A stretch of 64,000 bases of DNA from Trochalopteron elliotii. Taxonomy: Eukaryota; Chordata; Aves; Passeriformes; Leiothrichidae. Position numbers and translations under genes: made by a program. Positions 1 through 14,600 of this stretch are shown piece by piece (positions within the stretch are counted from its first letter, which is position 1; every line of letters begins with the position of its first letter). The notes under the pieces are model-generated. The model ran no database searches, had not been told where the DNA came from, and saw only the letters and a program-made list of their open reading frames with translations. Where the stretch lies: the NCBI GenBank assembly GCA_024734555.1, contig JANPWX010000358.1, positions 971,036 through 1,035,035 of the forward strand. Direction: 5' to 3'.

Positions 1-1442
1 TTGCTGATCAGGGCTTACACAGAGCCAAAGCCTTTTCTGCTTTTTACATTGCTGCACTGGCAAGAAAGTTGTAGGTGCACGGGAAGTTGGGAGGAGACAC
101 AGCCAGGACAGGGATATTCCAGACCATATGGCATCATGTTCAGTACATAAAGCTGGGGGAAAGAAGCAAGAAAAAGAGGGGACATTTGGAGTGACAGTGC
201 TTGCCTTCCCAAGTAACCATCACGTGTGATGGGGCCCTGGTCTCCTGGAGATGAGGCCCTGAACTCCTGTATACCCCTGTGAAGAAGTGAATTAATTCCT
301 TGTTTTGGTTTGCTTGCATGGGCAATTTTTGCTTTCCCCGTTAAGCTACCTTTATCTCAACCCATGACTTTTCCAGCTTTTACCCTTCCAATTCTGTCCC
401 TGATCCCACTGGTGTGGGAGTGAGCCAGGGCCTGTGTGGTCCTTGGCTGGAGTTAACCCATGACATTGCCACACCTTGGTTGTCAGTTGTGACCAAGCCC
501 TTTGCTTCCCCTGTTTTTTCAGGCTTCCATCACTGGGTGAGAGCACTGGTGTGTTTTGTTTTCACTCCAGCACCTGAGAGTGTGCACATCATTCAACTGC
601 TCTTGGAGACATTACTTCATCTCTTTAGCAACCACTGTAGTTTAGACACAGAACCAAAGTCCCAAGGCTTAGGTCTGGATTCACATTCAGACACAACAAA
701 AGAGCTCCACTGCCTAATTCAAAGCCAGTCTGGATTCATATTCAAACTTCCCTAAAGGTCAGGCAAATTTGAAACCATTACTGCTACCAAATCCACTTAT
801 CCACGAAAAAAGATGATTTAGAGTGATTTATTCTACATTTTCTGGACTTTTACAGCTATCAAATGCAGTACAAGGCATCTGTAAGATCTGTACTTAATTT
901 TTATCAATTTTGCACCACTTCTATGTTTTTATCTACTGTCTTTCAAGGATGAAAGGTAAAAATGGGCCTGATATGATAAAAATTAGCTACACAACTTGTA
1001 GTAAGATACATCCAGCTACAACTTGAAGAGACTGAATAGAATACACAAAACAGCTGTAAGTGGATCCACTTCATCTGGATCTCAGAGCCAGAGAGCAGAG
1101 CCCTGGCTTTGCTGGAAGTTTACAGAGTTGTAAAATACAGCATAGTCATATACCTGTTTGCTGAGTGCGATGGTAAGGGAAACTTATCAGCAGCCTCCCA
1201 ATTTCAACCCATAAGCACACCTTAAAGTCTCTCCTTGAAGGTCTGATTTTTGCAATCAAATTAAGCAGTGTTAAGTGGGCAGCAGGACTGGAAGTTACTG
1301 TGGCAACAGAGACCAAAACCAGGGACTGTAGGTAGTAGTTTGCTCACCCGTGACAATTTTCTGCAGCATCTTCCTGGTGCCAGAGTTCCTCCTTACAGGA
1401 ATGAAACCTCTCTAACAGGCACCCCTTACTTCTTCATTAGAA

Positions 1443-1469
1443 AAAACAAACAAACAAACAAACAAACAG
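1443..1469. repeat. (AAAC)n microsatellite
   Basis: About six AAAC units, followed by further A-rich CAAACC-type sequence to about 1495. It is an ordinary tetranucleotide repeat, possibly length-polymorphic. Confidence 0.85.
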
Positions 1470-4400
1470 AGAAAAAACCCAAACCAAACCAAAATCACCA
1501 TTACCCATTCAGAAAATCCAGTAGGCTTAAGGGTGAATGAGTTAGAGCATCCCAACTTTTCCCAAGATGCCCTCCCAAAAGGCACATCCTGATGGTTAAT
1601 GTAAAAGGAAAACCTGACTGAAGGGAAATCATCCAAAAGTCTGAGCATTGTTGACAGACCCTTTAAGAGAACTGCAGTAACACAGAAGCTACAAGACTCA
1701 TATCATCCAAACTGTCAGCACCTCTCCTCCTCACAATATTTTTGTCACCCACCATATAATCCATTTGGACTTAAACCCTCATGATACAAGACTTGCTTGG
1801 TTCTCTCCTAACAGAGTCCTTGGATATCAGAAGAGCAAGTTCTTCTAATTTGGCTCCAACAAGTAGCTCTACAAAGCATGTGTGAGAAGGTAAAAAAACA
1901 CCCTATCAAACTATGAAGAAATCTCTGTGTTTCCTGAAGTGCACCTACAACTAAAATCCACTGCAATCCCAACGAGACAAGGAGAGAGGCTCAGATAAAG
2001 AACCCTGGAGTGCTCTGGGGAGAAAAACAACAACCTGACTACGTAAGTCGCCAGCAAGTGACAGACCCTCAACAGACAAGTCATTAATGTCCCCTGTGAC
2101 TGTCTCTGCCTATTAGTATAAGCTGCATTAAGGGGAGCAGAGCTGTAGGGAAGTCGCAGAGATTAACTAAAAATAGTCAAAGAGCCAGGGAGGCACACTC
2201 CTGCTCTAAACTCTTTATGAAACTTAAAATAAAACCGCCCCCAATGACTGGGAGACCCATGTGTGAAGCAGTTCAGCAGCTCCCTATTACTAGAGAGGAA
2301 GTCTGGTAAACACACCATAACTTTCACATGCCATGGGGTTCAGGGCTGGAGGGGGCCAGCTGGGGGAAGGACTCTTGTCTCATCCAGCCCAACATATACA
2401 AAGGAAGATCTGTTTATTTAGAGAATCATTCATTGGTTTCAGTGGGGAGGGAGGTTAAAGCACTATTTGTGATTCTCTAAAACCACTTGCTTTTAATTCA
2501 CTGCCTAATCCTCAGGAGGCATGTAAACCAGACATTTTTTTACATCGAAATAAAAGAAGCCATTCAATTACATTCAGGCTGTGTTGAAAACAAATTGGAA
2601 CGGTACGAATGAGCAAAGACTGCCAAATAAAGGAAATCTCTTCCAAGTGTAAGGCTACCAGTTAAACACAGCCCAGAGAGCAGCACTCTTACAGGTGCCT
2701 CCCCTTGTTCTCCACGTGCCATGCACCCTGAAAATACATCAGTGTTCTACTTGTATGTATGGATTACAATGTGTTCAATGAGTATAAACACACTATATTT
2801 GCAGTAAGACAGGGAGATCACATCCAAGCCCAACACAGTGATCAGCTAACAGCATCTGCTGGATTAAAAGTCATCAGACCAAATATAAAGCAAGAGATAA
2901 TTAAATATATGTACAAAATGATGGTACTCTATGATATTACTGGGCATTTATACAGATAACAAGACTAAGCAGAGTTACAGATAATGATTAAACATCTTTT
3001 GAATGCATTTTAAAGGTCACATTCAGGGCTTATGCCGGGCTTTGAAGCATAAGAAATCAAAAAGGGCCAGCAACAAGGTGTGATGGGGAGAGGTCATACC
3101 CTGCACAACTGTTTCTGGTGAAGGACACTGCCAGCAACAAGGGAAGAGGAGAGATAATGCAGTGGCAATGGAATTAATATATCAATAGCAACAAAAATCA
3201 TGAAGAAATTACATACATGGTCAGATCCTCACATTCCCCCCATCTCACTTCCCGATGCATCCACATATAACTTTCTTCCTACTACAGGTACAAGCAAAAC
3301 TTTATACTTTATCACCTCTTTGATCTGTGTTTAAAGGGGGAAATTCAGGAGGATGGCACCAGGAAGAAATTTTTTCTTGCCACAGACCATAGCTACTGCT
3401 CCTCTGAAAGCCCACACTGCTGCCTCCACTGCAGCAGTCAGAATGTGTCACCACAAGCCAGGGGACACATGCTGGCCTTCTGCTCAAGAATGACAGCCTT
3501 GCCCATTGCTTCTGCTTGGGCTTTATCACCCTGGATAGGACAAGCATGGGTCTCATCAAGAAGCACTTGACAATGCAGGGTATCTTATCAACAGGCAGAG
3601 CTCAGCATGGAGAAAGGGCTGGTAGGAAAACAGGAACAGGAATTGGGAATAAGCCCCCAGGCTCTTCATTTCTCCATGTGGCCCTGCATGCTGGCTCTGC
3701 ACACTGGGGAGGGATGACTCTCTTCTAGTCACCCTGGAAAACAAGAAACCTGGACTCACAAACAAGGGTTTGGTTATCCCAAAACTTGAACTTTCCCTGC
3801 AATGGGTTTGACTCTGCACATTTCACTCACTCCATATGCCAACACAGCACTCTCCTGGCTTCCAGCCAAACTCTGCTCTCCCTTACACCATTGTAAAAAT
3901 TAAAAGAACAAACTCCATTAAAGTCAATAAGCTGCAGTGGGATCAGATGCCTGTGTTTCAGAAATGAGCCAGTTATGCCTGTGCAACCCAGAAGAAGTAG
4001 AACTGTCCCTCATGCAGCAGCAAGTTTGGTGGTGCACAGCTCCCAGTGCTCCTCAGTGTTTCCCAGCCAAGTCTAAATTCAACAACCCCATTATTATCTC
4101 CTTGGTCATTTCAACCCAATCAGAAAAGCAGTCACACTTCAGCACAGGGAAGAGCTGAGATCTCAATGGGTGCCCCGAGAACTGAGCAGACTTTTATGCT
4201 CATAAAATCCCTTCCAAATCAAATGGGAGATTAAAATTCCTTGGGAACCCATGCAGGTCTGGAACTTTAAAAGTGTAAGGGCAAACCCTCTTAGCTGGTA
4301 TTTCTGTACTGCTGACAAAAAGGACTTTCCACCAGGATTTACAGATAGTTAGATTAATTTGAATTATTTCCTCAACATAAAACTCCTGTGCTGGCATTTT

Positions 4401-4973
4401 TGCGTGCCACAAATATAGGAAAAGATTACGTAGATAAATTGTATTCTTAATATGTGGTTTCCAAAACATGCTAAATCCCTAAAACTGAGCTCAAATTACA
4501 TAGGCGAGGATGAGGTTTTCAGATAAACATAGCCCCACGCTCTAAGCAACACCAGGAAAGAAAATACAATGATGTCATGGTCCCAGCTCTGGTTCCTACA
4601 TTCCCTCTCGTCTCCTCCTCCATCTCTGGCCTGAATTAGCCCACCCTCCAGTTATGTGGTAGGAAACTATGGGCAGCAGACAGCCCTCAGTCATGTGAGA
4701 AGTCCTTTTCCCACTTTTGCACTTTTATCTTTAGCTCCCACAAGCCTCAGGTTGACCCTCAGGCTTGCTCTCTTCGCCAGGGAGGTTTTGGGGTAGCCCT
4801 GGGAGGTCCCAAGTGGTGCTGATCTCTGGCAGGGAAGGATTAACCCTCACCCTGTGCAAGTTTGGGAGATGGTTGTGCAAAGCCTGGGTGTGCTGAGTGA
4901 AGGAAACATCACTGAATGGGAAGTAAAAGCTCTCAAGCTCTCAGCATCCCAAAGTCCTTCATGCTTCCTTGTA

Positions 4974-5094
4974 GGTTGGATTGGGCTTGGAGAGATCTGG
5001 TCTAGTGGAAAGTGTCCCTGCCCAGAGCAAGGTGTTAGGATGATGATCTTTAAGGTCCTTTCCAACCCAAACCATGGGTTTCAGTGATTCTATG
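4974..5094 (+). mobile_element. CR1 LINE 3'-end fragment
   Basis: Matches the end of avian CR1 from memory: a 'tctagtggaa..tgtccctgcc' block, then 'atgatctttaaggtcctttc', 'caacccaaacca' and a terminal 'gattctatg'. Only the last 120 bp or so are present, as expected for 5'-truncated CR1 insertion. No coding capacity remains. Confidence 0.9.
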
Positions 5095-7429
5095 TTAGCT
5101 GAGGGTGGCACAAACTGCAGAGGACAGAGACCCACCACACTGTGTTCACACATGCAACAGGAGATGGAGCAGCCATGCAGGAACAGCTGGTCTTTGCCAA
5201 CTCCTCAGGACAGGAGATCATCCCTGTAACACACCTGTATTCCCATAGGTAGCAGGTAACTTCTGCAGTCACCCCATGGCACGAGAGGACAGAGGTGAAG
5301 GACACCTCTCAGCCAGCACTTGGATGAATGTGTCTTTCAGACTCAAACCCACCTAAAAACCATAAGGGAGAGGGTATGACATGAAAAAGCAGATCTTTGA
5401 ACACCCAGGCAGAAAGAGCAGGGCAGTGCATTAGCTGAATGCATGGGCAAAGGCCAAATTGATTCCTGCAGTTACATGGTAAAGAGGAACCCTGACCAAA
5501 TTCACTGATCAGAGCTTCAGTTCTAGGTTATTTCCTTCCTGAGATTCCCCACAGAGATCTTCCTTTCTGTCTGGAAATTTTGTCTCAGTGCAAGAAAAGA
5601 GAGCTGGCAATTTGTGCAAGAATTTTGGGACATACAAAACCTCAGAAGTCCTGGTCAGAATGGACTCTATGCATGAAGCTCACATACAACCATAAAAAAA
5701 ACAAAACCCACAACACTGTACAATTTCATCCAGCACATTGAAACCCCAGCTTCAGACAAGTGTAGTAAATCCATCATATCCCAGGTGCAGTGGATATTCT
5801 TGACACAGCAGACAGCATGTGCACACATGTCCCAGACTGAAACAGCAGTGCTTTAATTTGTTATATTTGGTGTGTTCCAGGGAGAGGACAGAGGAGTTCT
5901 GAGCTGTAGACATCCTTCCTCATTTACTAGGTTGTAAAGTGAATTTTCATTCTATCACTGCTTCCCCTTTTGCAGAACATGTCATTCTAAGGTCATTAAA
6001 AATATGGGGACAGTCTATGTCACAGTTTCTTAATTCATACCCAATGGACTGGAATTTTTTGAATAAAGATTTTATAGTGAAAACCATGTGAATCAATCTA
6101 TTTTCTCCTCTTTCCCAACCAGCTACTGAAACAACCAAAAAAAAAAAAGCAAAGACAATTTACCTTTTTTTTTTCAAAGCAATCAATTTAATCTGCTTAA
6201 AAGAAAACATTAATTAAACTGAGCCTAGAGCCAGATCCAGATGAGCCAGATCTGACTTCTCAGCACAGGCACCTGAGCAAAGCTGTCCTGGGGTCAGGCG
6301 TCAGGGCTGCTCCCAGCACTGTGGCCCGTGCACAAAGCCTTCACTCCAAGAAGATAATTCAGATAATTCAATCCCCACTGCTGCCAGCCAGGTTGGAAAT
6401 CAAAACCTTGGAAAGCCAGCACACTTGTGGCTGTCTGCAGCCCAGTGAGGCCATGGCCCTTCCAGGGGCTGCTTCCTGCTCGAGGGCATCCACACGGCAA
6501 AGCAGGGCCCAGTGCTGGCCCCTGACCCACAGCAGATCAGCACAGCTGTGAGGGGAAGAAATACAAAGTATGGCAAGAGGCAAGCACTGAGGGATAGTGA
6601 AAATCGTTCAGTTAGTGTTTTCATAAAGACTGACATGCAGGAGATACCCCTTGATCCTGTCCTCCTCCCACGCCGCTCACTAACTTCAGGAGACTCGGGA
6701 GCAGGCTGGATTCTGCAGCCTCCAATCCCATCATCTCTGCAAGAACACTTTGTGTCTTCAAGTCTGTCTCATTAAACGTTACAGAAGCTTCAGCAGATTC
6801 ACTCCACCAACTGCATCTTCTTTGAACTTTGCCATTGCAAATTCCCCAGGATACCCACTCTGACACTTGCGTGGTGCAAGTTCCCCAGAGTCAAAACAGA
6901 TTTTTCTACTCAGACTGGGGAGCAGAAGGTATGGAAAGTGCTCACCAGTTACTGCTGAATCTGGCAAACAACTTAATTTCTTTGTTTCAGCTGCTACTGC
7001 TTAAAGACAGACACATCTGAGCTGTGCATCCTTCCCAGCCCCACACTACAGGAATTAACCCCCTCGGGGGTGGCAACTTTGGGCTGTGGAGAGAAGGAGC
7101 CTTGGATTCACAACCACAACCTCTGCTACAGGGTTCAAATGCTGTGCAATGGCAAAACTTCTCCTCTGCTCTTTCAGAATTATTATTTTTTCTTGTTCAA
7201 AGGGCAGGCTGAGCAGTAAAGTGATGAGTTTTCACTCGGCTGGGGCACGGTGCATCCTCACAGCGTTTCACAGACAGACAGGAGGTCTCCCAGCTGTGCC
7301 CCATGCCAGCTGGACACTGGCCAGCCCTGAACTGGAAACCATCTAACAACACAGTCAGAGCTTGCACAGCCCTGCAAATGAGGATGCTGATCAGTGCTTC
7401 TCACTTTTTTGTAATCCAACAATGGTCAA

Positions 7430-7558
7430 GCTTCTTTCTATTTTCTTTGAATTATTTTCTTTTTTCTCTTCTTCCTCTTTTCCTTTTTTCCCCCTCTTTC
7501 TCCTCCCTTTTAAGGTTTTTTTTTTTCTTAAATTATTTTGTCTTCACCTTTTTTTCAG
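7430..7558. repeat. Polypyrimidine tract in CAMK1D intron 1
   Basis: Strongly C/T-rich on the plus strand (purine-rich in the CAMK1D sense direction), ending in a T-run and CAGGT. It gives rise to Phe/Ser/Leu-rich frames that are not genes. Confidence 0.8.
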
Positions 7559-7559
7559 G

Positions 7560-10500
7560 TCACAAAGCCATTTCATGCAGTGATTTTTCTTTAAAACCAC
7601 CTACAAAGTGTTTAAAACTCAGTCCATCCAGCTATGAGTCACACTTGCCCCATTTTCCTACCCCCCTCAAATTTTATTTGGCTAGAGTTGGGAGATTTGA
7701 GGTTTGGTTTTCCAATTCTTGTGTGTTCTCACCCTCTGGCCCTCAGCCCCACACAGCATAACACTGGTGCAGCCAGGCTTTATGCAGAAAAGGACAACAG
7801 TAACAAAACTTCAAAGCCAACTGGGCATCAGGTGACCAAAACCAGCCACTGCTCCTGTGCTTGACCACTGCATCTCTCACTACACAGGCAGGAAGATTTT
7901 GCCAGCTGGAGGAGGGTTCAGAAAAAACGGGGCTGAGGCATGCCCAGCTATGGAGTTGGAGTTTCCATTTCCCACCCACATACACTGCTGCAAACAACCC
8001 ACATTTCCCTACAGAACCACCCATCCAAAGCTGTGCAGGGCCAGCTGAGTCTCTGATCTTGGTGATTTTACCATCTGAAGGCAGAAAACAGGCTCCTCCA
8101 TCGCCCACTTACACAGAGCATCAAAAATTCCTGGTTTTTGCGTAATGACCCAGAAGTAATTCCAAGCAGAGCAGCCACACTGATGTGAAATTGCAGGATT
8201 CAAACCACCTTTCAGTGTAAATACCAGCTGAGACAAAGAGTGGGCAAGTGCTTTAAAAGCTTATAATCAGTATCCATACAAAAAAAAAAATCACAAGTGC
8301 AAAGAGTAATGATGACAGCTCTTTTCAAGCAAAGGTAGTTAATGTTTAATTACTCTGGAAACTGCTTTTGCAGAACCAGTGGATCACACGTGTTCCAGAT
8401 TACAAACCCAATATGAAATTCTCACAACAGAGCTCATGGTACAAGTGGGGGTGTGTTGTACTACCTTTTTGCAAGAGCTCCTTTTTAAACTACCAATATT
8501 AAAATAATGTCTTATTTGTGCCAAAACCAGGGAGAGGAAACAAGGCCACCACCACTTCAGAAGGCTGGCAAAGGTTGTCTTCAAAGTTTCCAAAGACAAT
8601 TTAAAATCTGGCAAATGAAGCCACAAATGAAGAGAATAAAATTAAAGCCAAGCAAAATAATTTTGACTTTTGATGACATTATTTAATGGAAGAGCTTACA
8701 TGCAGTAAAGGGACTGGACCCAACCTAGAAAGAAGAAGCTGCTCTACCCAACCCATGCCTGGGACCCCATTCTTCATAAGCTAGACTGCCACAACAAATA
8801 ACAGTGAATTCTTAAATTCTTAAATTCTTAAATGCACCTAATCCCTGTAGGGGCAGCGAATCCCACCCAGCCTCTTCATTGCCTCTAAAAGAACCAGCAA
8901 TTCCTGGGGAACAGCAGTACTTCTCACAATCTCTGCAGATCCTGCAATGCACAAGGTGAAGGGATAATGAGTCCTTTCTTTTATTCCCTCAAGACTTTGA
9001 AAGACCGCCAAGTTTTATACTGTCCACATAAAGCACAGCCTCAGAGGAGAACAAACCCAAATTACATGCAAGAAATTGGTTTAGTTCAAGGCCCAAATTA
9101 TTGTCTTGGGCTATTCTTTCTGCTACAGTCTTATTGCCAGAAAAACTAAAGCTATCCAAAATAAAAAAACAACACAATTCCTTCGCCTATGATGGAGAAA
9201 GTTACTGTTCTGAGCACTCAGAGCTTATTTTAAAGGTTTGCTTGAATAAGTAAGAACCTATTAATATATTGAGTTTTCTTACTGCATTTTAAAGGGCATT
9301 TCATGAAGGCTGGTGTTCCCTTATTGCAGTTTTTATGGAATGGAGAAAAATATTTATGGTGCACCAACAGTGTGCTGAGCTAAATAAGTTTTTCCCTCTC
9401 ACCCTGCCACGATTCTCCTACAAGGATGTTTCACCAAGTGGCTCTAACTGGTGCTGGTTGTGGTGGTGCTGGGAGGGTGCAGGACACCAAGGCCAGGACC
9501 TCACCAGCTGCAGCTGCTTCTACCCAGATTGGGCTGCCCCATGCAGGTGTCCCGGCAGGGCTGAGGTCTGACCCACAGCTCCCACCCCACTCAACTGCAG
9601 TGGATAGGGAGGAACAAAAAAAAAAGGGGCTTTTTTTGTCTGCTATGATGAGCTCTGGGTGGGTGAGGAAACCTGGTCCTTTTGCATTATGTAGAAATGT
9701 ACTGAAATACAGAGGATGGTCACTCAGGAGAACCCTTCTTGGTCACCTTTCAGCGGTCCATATCTAGTAAAAAAAGACATTAAGGACCTAATATTTTGGG
9801 TCCTGCTGAAATCCCTTAGACCTCACACCTCTAATAAGACTTTAGAGTGAACACATGGCACTATGAATGAGCAAAGTAATCACATACTAAACAGGGTGAA
9901 GCTTTAATAAATGTTATAGTGAGCTATGAATTTCCCTAAGTCACTAAGGAATATTCACTTCAAGAAAATCTCTACACATGTGAAGTGCAATCACTGCAAG
10001 ATTTGTTAGTAGAAGTGTCTTGCAAGAAGTATAAAGCTGCATTAATAAAATCTGAATGGAAATATCCAGATATTGGGATTCTAATTCATGAAGATGCCAA
10101 TGGTTTTCTAACACATTTTTTGAGAACCCACATGGTTTCTTGAGTACAGCTGCTCTCTCACCCACAGCCCAGCTAAGCACCCTTTTCCCTTATGGTTTAG
10201 AGCAGCCATAGGTTGAACAGTGAGACCTACAGCTATTCACCTTCCCTGCAAGTATATGAGACATTTGATGGGACATCCATCATCTATCCTGGTTCACCAA
10301 AGTGGAAAAAGACAGAGTGTTTTACCTTCCAACTATATAACTTTGCATAATAAAACTGTTTAGACTTGGAGATTTTCCTGATGAATGCCAAATGCTCTAC
10401 AGCAGCAGCCTTCACCAGCAGATCTAAATCACACAGCTTAAATGAAAGCCTGCTTGCCAATTTATGCATGAACTTTACTTTTTTCCAGAATCAGAGAAAA

Positions 10501-11401
10501 AACCTGAATGCACTGTGCCTACCAAAAGGCTTTTTAAAACAGTACTGCTGCAGTGACTGGAAACACAACTCTATTCCTCTTGCATCTCGCAGGTACAATT
10601 TTTTTCCCCCAAGAAGACATGGAAATGAAGACATTCCTACAATTGCTTTCCTTGGTTTTTTGAAGGTATTTCAAAAAGCTTTATCACTTCAGTAGCCACT
10701 CAGTGTGCTGGCTTTAGCTACTGAATTGATTTTCAAGAGGCACAAACACTGTGAGACATTAAAAAATATAATTAGCAGATAACACATGGCTAATGCTACA
10801 GATGTCTCTTCCAGGCAAGACCACATTGTCTTATCACTGGAGGGCTCTTCAGGGCAGCACAAATCCTTATCCTACTCTGCAAATCCCACTCTGTTGGCAG
10901 CATGATGCTAAAAGGGCTGCTATTTTCTGACTCCCACTAATAACATGGACTGGAGGGGGGAAACTGCCTCACAGATTTACAGTCTCTTATAGGTGTTTCC
11001 CTAATGTCCATCCACCCATGAACCTACACTACAAAACCCATCACTGGCTGGTGCTGAGTGCTCAGAGACATTTCTGGAAGGTCTTTCTGCTTTGCTGGGG
11101 TTCCCAGCACACTAAAAGACAGGAACAGTTTCAGAAAACAAAATGCACTTCTGTTGGGTTTACTCTCTCGTCCCATTTCTAGTGTTTTTGAGGTGGGGCT
11201 GTCCACCTCTTTTTGGAGTGGTATTTTTAGGAAAGGGATCAGATTCTGGCTTTGTGTTTCCCACAAAGCATCATCTGCCAAACACGAGCATTGCAGCTCA
11301 GTTCCCAACATATCTGGATACAAGAGGGGAGATTCTTACCATATTACCATGACAAAAACAACACCTTGCACAGTACATTCTGAACATCTCACATAGCAAG
11401 C
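7560..11401 (-). other. CAMK1D: CAMK1D intron 1 segment, non-coding
   Basis: Ordinary AT-leaning intronic sequence. It includes an 8-bp tandem repeat at 8807-8833 and short A-runs near 8281 and 9617. No recognisable transposon body, RNA gene or exon was seen. Confidence 0.7.
8807..8833. repeat. AATTCTTA tandem repeat (about 3.4 copies)
   Basis: Three full and one partial copy of the 8-bp unit AATTCTTA in perfect register. A short satellite-like array with no evident function. Confidence 0.85.
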
Positions 11402-11605
11402 TTTAATGAGTTAGATCTCAAAGTGAGTTACAAAGTAGGTCGGGAAGTGTTTGACAGATGGGGAAACCAGGACAGTGAGGTGCTGCAGCTTCTCCAAGGT
11501 CACAAAAAAAAAAAGGCCAGTGCCACAGTCAAGTCAAACCCAAGTCTCCCAATTTGTTATCTAGTGCTCTTCAACCCAATACATGTCTCCACCATTAGTC
11601 CACAT
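11402..11605 (+). mobile_element. MIR-type SINE (ancient amniote copy)
   Basis: Shares the core and 3' layout of MIR-family SINEs: 'tctcaaagtgagttacaaag', then 'acagatggggaaacc', 'ccaaggtcac', an 'aaacccaagtctccc' block and a 'gtgctctt' block near the end. An A-run at about 11506-11516 interrupts the segment after 'aaggtcac'. The match is from memory of the consensus and the copy is diverged, as expected for a family active in early amniotes. Confidence 0.8.
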
Positions 11606-14600
11606 CATCCCTAAAGCTCATGACTTTAAAAGGTCTGACTCCTGAGTGGGTACCAGCATGGGAGCACCAGACCTGCAGATATCAGCAGTGGAAAACCAGC
11701 AACAGCAGGGACACTGGGTCAAAGAAAGTGACTGGCAAAGTCAAAAGAGAACCTGTACTTTTGCCATTATTTTCATGTGAGCTCTAATACACATGCAGAG
11801 CCATGAAGGCTCTCTGTAATTAAGTTTTCACAGAAATCCTGCCCATGTGAAGCAAAGGCTACTCCAGCTCAAGGGCAATCCAGCCCTGCTGGGACACAAG
11901 TATTTCAGACTGGTGACCCACTTGGACTGAAACACTGAGCACAACTGTCTCCCTGTCTTCAAGGGTATTTGGAGGACTCTCATTTCTCTGCATGACCCTG
12001 CTTCTCCCTGTCACCACTGCATGTGTCAGGTGTGGAGAGGTAAAGAGGTCACAAGCATCTCAAAACTGGATGAATGCTGTCTCATTGACATCAAAGGCCA
12101 ACTCTCACTACTTTTATTGGGAGCAGAGTTAGGCCACAACAGATAAATCCTGACCTATATAATTTTTGATGCTTGCCTGCACTTGTCATGAGCAGAGACA
12201 GGGTGTGCCAGGAAATGGAATTTCTATTGCATTTCACAGTTCAGACACAGACATGGCAACTGCAATAAAATCCACCATAAATACTGATTCTACCTACTAG
12301 GAAGGACAGAGTGGAATATGGAGAGCTAAATCCAACAGGACAGCAGGCTACTCAAAAACAAGAATTTTGTTCTGGACCCTCAGGAGACAGTACATATTTT
12401 CCTAGTTGCACCCTCAGCAGATTCCTCATCTAGTGCATATCCAGGATTGCTTCTGCCACCAAAATCTTCACATCAGAACATATCTATCTATGTTAAAGGC
12501 TTACAAGAAGACCATCAGCCTTACATATACAGCAAGTGATGTGTTAACATCATTTATTTTGACTATTTGTTAGACAATTTTATGTAAAGGCTTCAGGAAG
12601 ATCTGGAAGTGCAATTCACATCCTTCCATGATCAATGGGGAGACAAATATAAAGCCAAATACTCTTTTTCTCCCAAGCTGCAACTTTTGATATATTTGCA
12701 GACACATGAGCAATACATTAAGAAAGCCCAACATGGACAGAGGGCCTAATTTTTGCCTGAAATATACTTTTTGTAATAAACTGTATTAATCCACATATTA
12801 AATTATGTAGGTATTAGGTTGTCCAGTGTTCAAACTCTGGTCTCATTTATTTCAGAAACAAAAAAAGGACATAATATCTTGCTGACACTTTGTAATTTGT
12901 CCTTATAGACCACGATACACACAAGTATTCAGCAAGAGCCACAGCAGAAACAGATGCCAGCAGATGGTGTTATCCTGAACAAAATCAATTAAGGACATTT
13001 ACAATATGTCAAAAGTGCAGCTACAAAAACAAAGTGTAGACCTGTACGTGTGTTTCTTAATGAAGCCATGAGTATTTGACAGTTAGCCAACAAACCACAA
13101 TCTAAACACTACAGCAACACCAATAATAGATAAGGAAATACCAGACGTAGTCAGATTCTTCAGCAGTCACCACAAAATACAAGATGTTGAGCAGAAGCTG
13201 AATAACCAGATACTGGAAGTCCATATGTCATGCATTAATGTAGCTAAAATATAAGCATACGAGTTTTCAGTATCACAGATTTTGTAAGGACGTGATTTGC
13301 TCAGAATTTACAGTTACAGGAGTCACATGGTAATGATAAGTTAAGAAATACTGTTCTCTTCCATAACACAGTCCTCTGGTGTATTTAAAAAGCTTCTTGG
13401 AACCCTGTCACCTTGACTGAACTAAAAAGTACTCACAATTCCCTGAAAGTTGTTACGACATCTCTGTTGAGTGACAGTGACAGTACAAGAGGCATGATGA
13501 GATACACAGCCAGGTATGTCAATGGCATCTTGTAGATTATACAAAACACAAATGGACTGAGGAATTCAGCAGTTATTTGTGCAGGGAACAAAAATCTTTG
13601 AGTTCCCCATGAAGAAGACAAGAGGTGAAAACATTTCATAGGGGGGAAAAAAATTATCTCTTCTGTGCCACAGCTTCATTCAAAGTACTGAGGACTCATT
13701 TATGGAAGAAAAGGGTAAGACCAGTGAACAGCTGCTGCTGAAGATGGCACTTAGTGCCCACTGTGACAGCTGTGATCAGTGTTTGCTGCAGATTGCCACC
13801 ACTACAAACAGGGGTGGGACCCACTCACAGTCTGCTGCAACAGAATGAAAGCTCTGGTGTTAAAAGAGGTGATGGTATCCATGGACAATGGTTGTTCTTT
13901 AGTTCCTAGGGAACTCATACCAAGTTTTTCCTACATTGGCTGCCAAATGAATAAAATATTCAGAAATATTTTCATATTAAGTGTTAATAAGGGCTGAGGG
14001 ATAGGTTTCTTTAATGACCCTGAAAAAATACGGTCTTAGCACTGAAAAACATACTTACACTGTACACCAGAGCAATGCATCATTCATTTTTACTGAGGCC
14101 CAGATGACAGTCTCATTAGACCAGAGACGGATTAAAGACAAATGATCTGGTGAATAATGTCACTATGGGCACTTCATCCAAGTAGCATCACTGAAAACAA
14201 AAGACTGGGTAGGGATTATAAGGATAAAAAAACATAAGGCCTTAGAATGGCATTCCTGAGGGGAGACAAAAAAAAAAAAATAGTGCTGCATATTTACATT
14301 TAATCTGCTTCATAAATTGATTTTTGTCATGTTACCTGTCAAACCACTGAACAAACTGAATAATTGCTTAAGCAGCACTGATAGAGAAGTGACAGATTAT
14401 TCAAGCATTGTGATTCTTTGTTCTCATATATCTCATTAAGAAATGATGATTGGTTCCATTTACAGCTCTTAAGTTGAATTCAGTAACCACTGGCACATGA
14501 ACTCAACCTGGCATCTGCTGATTTTTTATTGTTCTCAAGCAGAAAATGTTCCTGGCAAAGTCACTCTTGCAAACCATTTCAGTGTAGTGGCTGATGATTT

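Larger units (their letters stand above)
1..7430 (-). other. CAMK1D: CAMK1D intron 1 segment, non-coding
   Basis: Intronic by position, downstream of the exon 1 donor. It contains an (AAAC)n microsatellite at 1443-1469 and a CR1 3' end at about 4974-5094. No other element body and no exon with plausible splice borders were recognised. Open frames here are short, on both strands and without known domains. CAMK1D exon 2 was looked for through the codons expected for the GAFSEVVLAEE segment and not found. Confidence 0.75.

Noticed and set aside
3915..3960. Possible ancient repeat ('actccattaaagtcaataag')
   Set aside because: Same class of weak similarity; no extended match in the flanks.
7430..7560. 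Polypyrimidine tract plus CAGGT as a splice acceptor
   Set aside because: It is on the plus strand, opposite to CAMK1D, and no coding exon follows.
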